64,000 bases of DNA. Origin: Oceanospirillum sediminis (GTDB lineage Bacteria; Pseudomonadota; Gammaproteobacteria; Pseudomonadales; Halomonadaceae). Positions 57,563-64,000 of the stretch are shown piece by piece. The stretch is from NCBI RefSeq assembly GCF_014164585.1, contig NZ_JACJFM010000008.1:1-64000 (forward strand). Direction: 5' to 3'. The notes beneath the pieces are model-generated. The model searched no databases, was not told the DNA's origin, and was given only the letters and a program-made list of their open reading frames with translations. The position numbers and the translations under genes are program-made. Numbering within the stretch: position 1 is the stretch's first letter; each line of letters begins with the position of its first letter.

Positions 57563-60172
57563 CTACTGAATATCCAGGGCTATTTCACCATTAGCCACGC
57601 TAATATGCACACGGCTGATCGGCTCACCTTCACTCAGACGGGCGATACACTCTTCCGCCAATTTTGGCATCAGGGTGCGATTGATAATCTGCTCAACCGC
57701 ACGGCCACCTGTGGTTGGATCGGTATTACGGCCGACAATAAACTCAACCAGAGCATCATCCCACTCAAAACTGGCATGATACTGCTCATCCAGTTTCTTG
57801 CGAATCCGGTTCAGGCTGATCTGTGTAATCTGGCCCAGCTCATCATTGTTCAAAGGATAATAAGGGATCACAGTGGCACGACCGAGGAAGGCCGGTTTAA
57901 AGAAGTTCTGCAGTTCCGGGCGAATACGCTCGACCAGATCATTGTTCTCAGGGCGCTCTTCACTCTCTTCACACACATCACAGATCGCCTGATCCGCCGC
58001 ATTGGAGGTCATGATAATAATGGTGTTACGGAAGTCCACCGTGCGACCTTCACTGTCTTTGATATGCCCCTTATCAAAAATCTGATAGAAGAGATCATGG
58101 ATACCCGGATGGGCTTTTTCCATCTCATCCAGCAGCAGTACCGAGTAAGGGTTACGACGAATCGCTTCGGTCAGCACACCGCCTTCTCCAAAACCGACAT
58201 AACCTGCCGGAGAACCCAGCAGCATGGAGATTTTGTGTTCCTCCTTAAACTCCGTCATATTGATCACAGTCAGGTTATCACCGCCACCAAATACCTGATC
58301 GGCCAGCGCCATAGCCGTTTCGGTTTTACCGACACCACTGGGGCCGCACATCAGGAACACGCCCACCGGCTTACGGCTATCGGTCAGACCGGCACGGGAG
58401 ATACGGATACTCTTACACAGCTCACTGATGGCCGTTTTCTGGCCAATCACCCGCTTGTGCAGGCTGTCTTCCAGCGTCAGCAGTTTAGTAATTTCATCTT
58501 TGATCATGCTACCCGCAGGAATGCCGGTCCAACTGGAAATCACGCTGGCGATGGTCTGCTGATCCACCAGCGCGTGAACCAGAGGCTCATCCCCCTGCAC
58601 CTGCTGTAACTGATCCAACAGCGCCAGTAGCTGAGATTGTTTCGCCGGGTCGATACTGTTGTCTGAATGCTCCTGCTGCAGCGTAGCTTTCAGTTCACGA
58701 ATCTGCTCAACCAGCTGCTGCTCCTGCTCCCAACGATCAGAGCAATCTTCCAGCTCGGTCGTCAATTCATTGATTTTCTCCTGCAGCGCACTGATCACAT
58801 CAGCGCCTTCCGTGAACAGCGCCTGCTCCGCTTCCATCGCCGCCAGTTCGCTTTCGATATAGTGAATGCGCTGCTCCAGCTGTTCGATCTGTTCAGGTTT
58901 CGCTCCCTGGGTCAGGGCAATACGGGCACAGGCGGTATCCATCAGACTGATCGCTTTATCCGGCAGCTGACGGGATGGCAGGTAACGAATCGATAGGTTC
59001 ACCGCCGCTTCAATGGCTTCATCTTTAATAAAGACGCCATGATGTTCACTCAGGGACTCCGATACCCCCCGCAGCATCTGGATCGCATCTTCTGCAGTGG
59101 GTTCTTCCACTTTGACCACCTGGAAACGGCGGGTCAGTGCAGGGTCTTTTTCGAAATACTTTTTGTACTCTGCCCAGGTGGTCGCAGCGATAGAGCGGAA
59201 CTCACCACGGGCCAGCGCTGGTTTCAACAGATTCGCCGCATCGTTCTGACCGGCGGCACCACCGGCACCAATCAGGGTGTGAGCCTCATCGATAAAGACG
59301 ATAATCGGTACCGGTGAGTTTTTTACTTCGTTGATGACATCTTTCAGGCGATTTTCAAACTCACCTTTAATACTGGCACCCGCCTGTAGCAGGCCCAGAT
59401 CCAGGGAATGAATTTCCACTCCCTGAATGCTAGCGGGTACATTGCCTTCAGCAATACGCAACGCCAGGCCTTCAACTACCGCCGTTTTACCGACACCGGG
59501 TTCACCCACCAGAATCGGGTTGTTCTGACGCTTACGGCCCAGAATATCAATCGCTTTACGCACCTCGGCATTACGGCCGGAAATCGGATCGATACGACCT
59601 TCTCTGGCCTGTGCAGTCAGATTAACCGTGTACTTATCCAGTGCACCGCCTTCAACCGGGCCTGCCGCCACAGGTGCACCTTCGGCACCACCGCCAGATG
59701 CCGGAGCCTGAGTTTTCAATACACTGATCTGAGCTTGCAGCGCCTCAACGGACAACTGAGCAAAGGACTTCAGTGTCACCGGCTTAACGCCAAAACGATC
59801 CGGCTGATTCAGCGCCAGTACCAGATGCAGGCTGGACACCTGATAGTGACCAAAATTCACTGAAGCCAGCATCCAGGCCGATTCAATCAGTTCACTTAAC
59901 TGACTGCTGATGGTTGGCTGGCCTTCACTGCCTTTTGGCAAACGCTCAATCAGCTGATTCAATTCTTGCTGCAAGCCGGACACATCAATTTTCTGCTGAT
60001 CCAGCAGCTGCATAAAGGCGGCATCATTCATAGCCAGAATCTGTAGCAGCCAGTGCTCTACTTCAATAGCAGGCACGTTCTGATTCATAGCTGCACCGGC
60101 AGCCTGCTCCAGAGCCAGTTTCAGATTGGTGTCCAGTTTTCCTACCAGATTGCTTAGCTTTACCTGTGGCAT
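57563..60172 (-). CDS. clpV: T6SS AAA+ disassembly ATPase ClpV (TssH)
   Basis: 869 residues. N-terminal ClpN domain (to about 160, [20 protein letters not shown]), first AAA+ module with Walker A GEPGVGKT and Walker [10 protein letters not shown], a ClpB-type coiled-coil insert, second AAA+ module with Walker A GPSGVGKT, Walker [14 protein letters not shown], and the C-terminal D2-small domain. The sequence [15 protein letters not shown] marks ClpV rather than ClpB. It recycles contracted TssB/TssC sheaths. Directly after tssG (11 bp). Confidence 0.96.
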   Translation of the reverse strand: MPQVKLSNLVGKLDTNLKLALEQAAGAAMNQNVPAIEVEHWLLQILAMNDAAFMQLLDQQKIDVSGLQQELNQLIERLPKGSEGQPTISSQLSELIESAWMLASVNFGHYQVSSLHLVLALNQPDRFGVKPVTLKSFAQLSVEALQAQISVLKTQAPASGGGAEGAPVAAGPVEGGALDKYTVNLTAQAREGRIDPISGRNAEVRKAIDILGRKRQNNPILVGEPGVGKTAVVEGLALRIAEGNVPASIQGVEIHSLDLGLLQAGASIKGEFENRLKDVINEVKNSPVPIIVFIDEAHTLIGAGGAAGQNDAANLLKPALARGEFRSIAATTWAEYKKYFEKDPALTRRFQVVKVEEPTAEDAIQMLRGVSESLSEHHGVFIKDEAIEAAVNLSIRYLPSRQLPDKAISLMDTACARIALTQGAKPEQIEQLEQRIHYIESELAAMEAEQALFTEGADVISALQEKINELTTELEDCSDRWEQEQQLVEQIRELKATLQQEHSDNSIDPAKQSQLLALLDQLQQVQGDEPLVHALVDQQTIASVISSWTGIPAGSMIKDEITKLLTLEDSLHKRVIGQKTAISELCKSIRISRAGLTDSRKPVGVFLMCGPSGVGKTETAMALADQVFGGGDNLTVINMTEFKEEHKISMLLGSPAGYVGFGEGGVLTEAIRRNPYSVLLLDEMEKAHPGIHDLFYQIFDKGHIKDSEGRTVDFRNTIIIMTSNAADQAICDVCEESEERPENNDLVERIRPELQNFFKPAFLGRATVIPYYPLNNDELGQITQISLNRIRKKLDEQYHASFEWDDALVEFIVGRNTDPTTGGRAVEQIINRTLMPKLAEECIARLSEGEPISRVHISVANGEIALDIQ

Positions 60173-60183
60173 GATCAGAATCC

Positions 60184-61137
60184 TTATTGAAGGAGAATTT
60201 TTTTATATTGTTCAGGATGACGCTCAGGGGCCAGACAATTGCCTTCCCCCAGGCGTATCGACTGACGTTGATCCGAAGATAGACGCGGCTGATTAATGAA
60301 TTCACGCCGGACATAAAGATACAGGCGAAGATCAGTGTGTTCTCTCAGATAAATATGAGCCAGATCCCTTAACCGGGAAGCAAAATGATCATCACACTGT
60401 AACTGCAGATACTCCTGCTGATTTCTGGGCTCTACCCGTATCTCAATCCGTTGCCAGCATAAGGTTGCCGTGCGTCCCAGCACAGCGCCCTGACCCAGTT
60501 TCTGATTCTGCCCCAGCTGTTGTCCCAATCGGGTCGCTGATCCGGCAGGCAGACGATAAATACTTTGCGGTGCAGCTTCGACATGAATCAGCAACTCAAA
60601 ATACCCGGTCAGTAAACGACGTAACCCTGTCAGACTACGCACCTTCATCCCCAGATGCAGGGTGTAAGGCAGATAACTCTGTTCGGAACGGGTTGCCAAC
60701 GTATCCGTATCAGACAGACAGGCCAGGATTCTGCGCTGAGCCAGACGTGTCAGGCTGTCACTCTGACTTTCCTGCTCTTCCCGTAACTGCAGATGGCCTT
60801 TCTCGATTGCCTGATGCAATAACTGGAAATAGCGATGGTTAAAGATATTCAGAAATTCATCCAGCGCACGGTCTTCATCGTGCAGGCTGGATAGTAATTC
60901 TTCATGAAAATAAGAGGGCAGAACGCCCTTAACACCCGACAAGGCTTCCAGCCCCAGCCGGTAACGGGACACAGAACCTGCCTGCTCAACGGCAGTGATC
61001 TCTCTGGCATAACCCGCTGGCACAGGCTCCGCCCAGAAGAAAATATTCTGACTAAGCTTCATCCCTCTTAACAGGCGAACGACCTGAATAAAATCAAATG
61101 TCTGCGGAGACTGCGCCAGTTGGGCCTTCAGAAGCAT
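60184..61137 (-). CDS. tssG: T6SS baseplate protein TssG
   Basis: 317 residues. Opening QTFDFIQVVRLLRG, the central PSYFHEELLSSLHDEDRALD and FLNIFNHRYFQLLHQA are TssG signatures. Wedge component together with TssE and TssF. The start overlaps the tssF stop by 10 bp. Confidence 0.94.
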   Translation of the reverse strand: MLLKAQLAQSPQTFDFIQVVRLLRGMKLSQNIFFWAEPVPAGYAREITAVEQAGSVSRYRLGLEALSGVKGVLPSYFHEELLSSLHDEDRALDEFLNIFNHRYFQLLHQAIEKGHLQLREEQESQSDSLTRLAQRRILACLSDTDTLATRSEQSYLPYTLHLGMKVRSLTGLRRLLTGYFELLIHVEAAPQSIYRLPAGSATRLGQQLGQNQKLGQGAVLGRTATLCWQRIEIRVEPRNQQEYLQLQCDDHFASRLRDLAHIYLREHTDLRLYLYVRREFINQPRLSSDQRQSIRLGEGNCLAPERHPEQYKKILLQ

Positions 61138-62909
61138 AACTGACTGCCATGTACTGCCGGGAAATTATACTGATTAGCATCATTACCAAACTGACTAATA
61201 TTCACCTGGATAAAACGATCAAAACTGCAGAACTGCTGAAAAAAGCTGTTCAGCACCTGACTTAGCACCGCAAAGCTGCCATCCAATGCATCAGTATCCA
61301 CCGTGACCCTAACCCGGGTGCCACTGGCAAAGGTGTTCTGACCACAGATATTCATGGTACTAACTTCCTGCTGATAACTGACCTCTCTGATCGCTTCAGC
61401 GGCCTGACATAACTGGCTCTGACTGCATAATGTCAGCACATCTTTCAGAGCTGCCACAGGATCATGGGTTTGCAACAAAGAGGCAAAGTTATTATTCAAC
61501 AGAGCAATAAAGCGCCAGTACAGACTGTTATCCAGTGAAGGATAACGGGGCGATGACGGCGTCGAAACCACTTTCATCTCACCCGGAAGATCGATCGCTT
61601 CCAGATTCTCGACCTCCGTCCCTTCTGCAATCAGGCAAGGGCTACGGCCATTGCAGCACATCAGATCCATCGCCAGTACCACACTGTCCTGATCAGGCAG
61701 GTAATAAGGGCTACTCAGAGACAACTCCATATGACGCTGGCTGTTTTCATCCCAGCGCTGCCGCCCCTGCCATTGCAATGGATTTTTACTGGCCTGATAA
61801 CGGGCTTCGTATAAAGGTACGACACGGCGCTCACTGTCCGGTAACACTTCACGGATTTCCTGAATGCTGACCACTTCGATTTCATTGTTATCGCCCAGAT
61901 CGGCAACCACAGGCATCGTCAGCTGACTAAAGTCATAATTCAGTGGCTCACCCTGCTGTCGGAACAGGTTCAGTGCTGGCACAGTATTCAGACTGAATAC
62001 GCGGGTATCAAACAGACGCAGAAACTCAGCGGGCAGGTGTCTGACATACAAACGCAGGACCAGAGTATTATGGGCCAGATACTTCAGCGCCTGCCCAAAA
62101 TGACTCAGGCGGAAATAAGCCGCTTTATCAGGGTAGATAAAATAATCTCTTAGCAGATCATAACCGGTGAACTGTTGCAGATAGGCTGGTAAAAACTGGA
62201 ATTCAGGATCAGCAATCCGGCTTTTAAGCTGATCCGTATCCAGTATCCGGTAATCCTGACCAGACGTATCACCCACAGAAATGTACTGCACTTCTTTCAG
62301 TAGCAGCTCCATCAGGCTGTTGGCATTACGCTCAAAACCACGCACATAAAAATCCAGGTGTTCAATATCCAGCTGATTAAACAGAGCTTCCGGATCACAA
62401 GCGCTCAGCTCAATTTCAATCACTCCTTCAGCATTTTTCACACCAGGCGGAGGTTCATGATTAAAAGGCGCGATTTCAGCCCTGACATCCTGAATTCTGA
62501 ACGGATAGATCACCAGATCATCACAGGTCGTGAACAGTGCCTGCTGTGTCTCTGTCAAAGGCAGAGATAACTGACTGCCCTTGGGCAGGATCACGGTTTC
62601 ACTCAGCTGCTCAGGATCTTCTTCCAGTTGTACAGGACAATAACTGGGAGCAAGCTGACAATAGCCCGGATATAACAGATTCAGCAGATCCTGCAGAATA
62701 TCGGGTAGCTGTTCATCCAGTCTTAACTCTGTACGGGCTGTCAGCAGAGCCATGCCATCCAGCAGTCGAGTGATACTGGGATCTTCAACACTGTTCTTAT
62801 TCAGTTGCAGCTGCTCAGCCTGCTCCGGGAAGCGCTGAGCAAATCCGGATAATGCTTTGCGGATATACGCCAGTTCACGCTCGTAGTAGCGCATCAGTTG
62901 ATCAGACAA
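61128..62909 (-). CDS. tssF: T6SS baseplate protein TssF
   Basis: 593 residues. Opening YYERELAYIRKALSGFAQRF, SVEDPSITRLLDGMALLTAR and LPDILQDLLNLLYPGYCQLA are diagnostic of TssF (VasA). Forms the wedge with TssG. The start overlaps the tssE stop by 8 bp. Confidence 0.96.
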   Translation of the reverse strand: MSDQLMRYYERELAYIRKALSGFAQRFPEQAEQLQLNKNSVEDPSITRLLDGMALLTARTELRLDEQLPDILQDLLNLLYPGYCQLAPSYCPVQLEEDPEQLSETVILPKGSQLSLPLTETQQALFTTCDDLVIYPFRIQDVRAEIAPFNHEPPPGVKNAEGVIEIELSACDPEALFNQLDIEHLDFYVRGFERNANSLMELLLKEVQYISVGDTSGQDYRILDTDQLKSRIADPEFQFLPAYLQQFTGYDLLRDYFIYPDKAAYFRLSHFGQALKYLAHNTLVLRLYVRHLPAEFLRLFDTRVFSLNTVPALNLFRQQGEPLNYDFSQLTMPVVADLGDNNEIEVVSIQEIREVLPDSERRVVPLYEARYQASKNPLQWQGRQRWDENSQRHMELSLSSPYYLPDQDSVVLAMDLMCCNGRSPCLIAEGTEVENLEAIDLPGEMKVVSTPSSPRYPSLDNSLYWRFIALLNNNFASLLQTHDPVAALKDVLTLCSQSQLCQAAEAIREVSYQQEVSTMNICGQNTFASGTRVRVTVDTDALDGSFAVLSQVLNSFFQQFCSFDRFIQVNISQFGNDANQYNFPAVHGSQLCF

Positions 62910-63330
62910 TATCCTGTCCCTCTATTTCTGTATCCTGGTCTGCCAGGCTGATGTTGCTATCAAATTCCACAATACGAGTGCCCTGGCGAGTATTCAGTTG
63001 TGCAGTCAGGGAAAAGTTAATGCGATTGTGCGTTTCATCCCGCTCAAAGACCTCAACAGAGACCTCTGTCAATCGAGGCTCAAACGCCTGCACCAGTTTA
63101 CGAACGTAACGGGTAAATTCATCCTGATTCATCTGGCTACTGATGGACTGGATACTTTCCAGTCCATAACAGTAATTCGATTGCCGGACCTGTTTAAAAC
63201 GATGGGAAACCGGTGTCAGTGGTGCTTCAGAGCTGAACAGAGCAGATAACTGATACTCGACGGAACGCACCAGTTCATCCGCATGATCCATACTCTGCTC
63301 TTTGTTCAGAAATGCATTCCAGAAAGACAT
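62902..63330 (-). CDS. tssE: T6SS baseplate protein TssE (gp25-like)
   Basis: 142 residues from ATG 63330, preceded by AAGGAAA; the longer frame to 63396 runs into tssC and is not used. The gp25-like fold is shown by SMDHADELVRSVEYQLSALF and YGLESIQSISSQMNQDEF, with the EPRL motif (FEPRLTEVSVEV) that contacts the sheath. It starts sheath assembly at the baseplate. Confidence 0.92.
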   Translation of the reverse strand: MSFWNAFLNKEQSMDHADELVRSVEYQLSALFSSEAPLTPVSHRFKQVRQSNYCYGLESIQSISSQMNQDEFTRYVRKLVQAFEPRLTEVSVEVFERDETHNRINFSLTAQLNTRQGTRIVEFDSNISLADQDTEIEGQDIV

Positions 63331-63355
63331 CTGATTTCCTTGTTTTGCTCTTGCA

Positions 63356-64000
63356 TCAGCTGGCTGACAGCAGATCAGTTGAAAGCAGCATCTCACCGCA
63401 AAAATGATCGAACTGGTACTGAGGTTTAATCAGTACCTCACAACTGAAACGACCACTTTCACCCGGTAACTCTTTCACTGTCACCCGACCTTTACTCAAC
63501 GGATATTTTGCCAGTACGTTCTCATCGGCATCAGCCACATTACTGCAATACTTATCCAGCCAGCGACTCAGATGGAGTTCACACTCTGAGGCAGTCTGGT
63601 AACTGCCCAGCATCTCTCTGATCTGCACTTTCAGGTAATGAGCAATCCGGCAACTCATCAATGTCGTCTGTATCTGGCAACTGACCTTATCCAGATCAGA
63701 ATCACCGGCATACCAGACCGAATTATTACCAGCAAAAAAGTACTTATTGGTTAACGGACTATGAGACAGAGGAATAAACCCCTGACCAGAATAGAAGCTG
63801 GCCAGGTGACCAAACAGGCGGATAAAACTCTGCGGATGCTGATAAACCGAACGGTATACTCCGGATTCAGGCAAATTAATCAGAGCCCCCTGATAGCGAT
63901 CCTGCCAGCGGGATTTAATAAAACCAAACCAGCTGATACGGTTAAACTCCCGCATCACTGTGCTGGCAAAGGCAAACGCCGCACTGCCCCAAAGCCCGGT
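63356..64000 (-). CDS. tssC: T6SS sheath large subunit TssC, C-terminal part (cut by window edge)
   Basis: About 214 codons, open through the right edge. The reading continues beyond 63958 as GLWGSAAFAFASTVM, the WGxAAxAFA stretch of TssC. CRIAHYLKVQIREMLGS and the final beta-handshake region (VTVKELPGESGRFSCEVLIK) are typical. It could be the main TssC or a second TssC-like copy; the missing N-terminus would decide. tssA, tssB, hcp and vgrG are not in the window. Confidence 0.9.
   Translation of the reverse strand, partial: TGLWGSAAFAFASTVMREFNRISWFGFIKSRWQDRYQGALINLPESGVYRSVYQHPQSFIRLFGHLASFYSGQGFIPLSHSPLTNKYFFAGNNSVWYAGDSDLDKVSCQIQTTLMSCRIAHYLKVQIREMLGSYQTASECELHLSRWLDKYCSNVADADENVLAKYPLSKGRVTVKELPGESGRFSCEVLIKPQYQFDHFCGEMLLSTDLLSAS

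Overview
The window reads as chromosomal DNA of a marine gammaproteobacterium, most like the Oceanospirillales group. This rests on familiar gene neighbourhoods (ntrC-ntrB-glnA, glnE-ilvE, trxA-rho-ubiD, ilvY/ilvC-pssA), protein sequences close to Pseudomonas/Marinomonas-type orthologues, an NhaB sodium/proton antiporter and AcuI. The species is not identifiable from sequence alone. No rRNA, tRNA, CRISPR array, prophage or insertion sequence was seen.

Layout. 1-6.0 kb: start of a chemoreceptor, trmL, then the nitrogen module ntrC-ntrB, a small secreted protein and glnA, which has a textbook sigma-54 promoter and two NtrC sites. 6.2-10 kb: tusA, a PP-loop sulfurtransferase and typA. 10-14.5 kb: a 2OG-Fe(II) oxygenase, an FKBP isomerase, a TIGR02444 protein and an ABC-F ATPase. 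14.5-15.2 kb: a gene-free stretch with an orphan Fur-box-like site, then a strongly structured leader RNA ending in a terminator-like hairpin just before ilvIH. 17.8-19.6 kb: an oxalate/formate-type MFS transporter broken by an exact 11-bp tandem duplication. 19.7-27.4 kb: a siderophore uptake operon (TonB receptor, binding protein, two permeases, ATPase), divergent from a hydrolase and a GntR regulator. 27.5-30.8 kb: ilvY/ilvC and pssA. 30.9-38.1 kb: ppx, trxA, rho, ubiD, a ferredoxin-reductase and folM. 38.4-38.6 kb: a 42-residue membrane protein behind a perfect FNR/Anr box. 38.7-42.4 kb: acuI, a divergent GntR regulator with a matching operator, and nhaB. 42.9-46.8 kb: glnE and ilvE. 46.9-64 kb: an acetyltransferase and a type VI secretion (T6SS) operon on the minus strand, running off the right edge inside tssC.

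How the genes connect. GlnE adenylylates GlnA at the tyrosine visible in this GlnA, and NtrB/NtrC control glnA transcription, so most of the nitrogen-assimilation circuit is here. ilvIH, ilvC, ilvY and ilvE cover most of branched-chain amino-acid synthesis; only ilvD is absent. The T6SS operon carries baseplate, sheath (partial), membrane-complex and ClpV genes plus a kinase and an FHA protein. It adds unusual parts: a TssL with a C-terminal SPOR domain, a periplasmic solute-binding protein, a YscW/META lipoprotein and a TssM lacking the usual Walker A motif. The structured ilvIH leader, the FNR-controlled small protein and the modified T6SS envelope components are the best candidates for something new.
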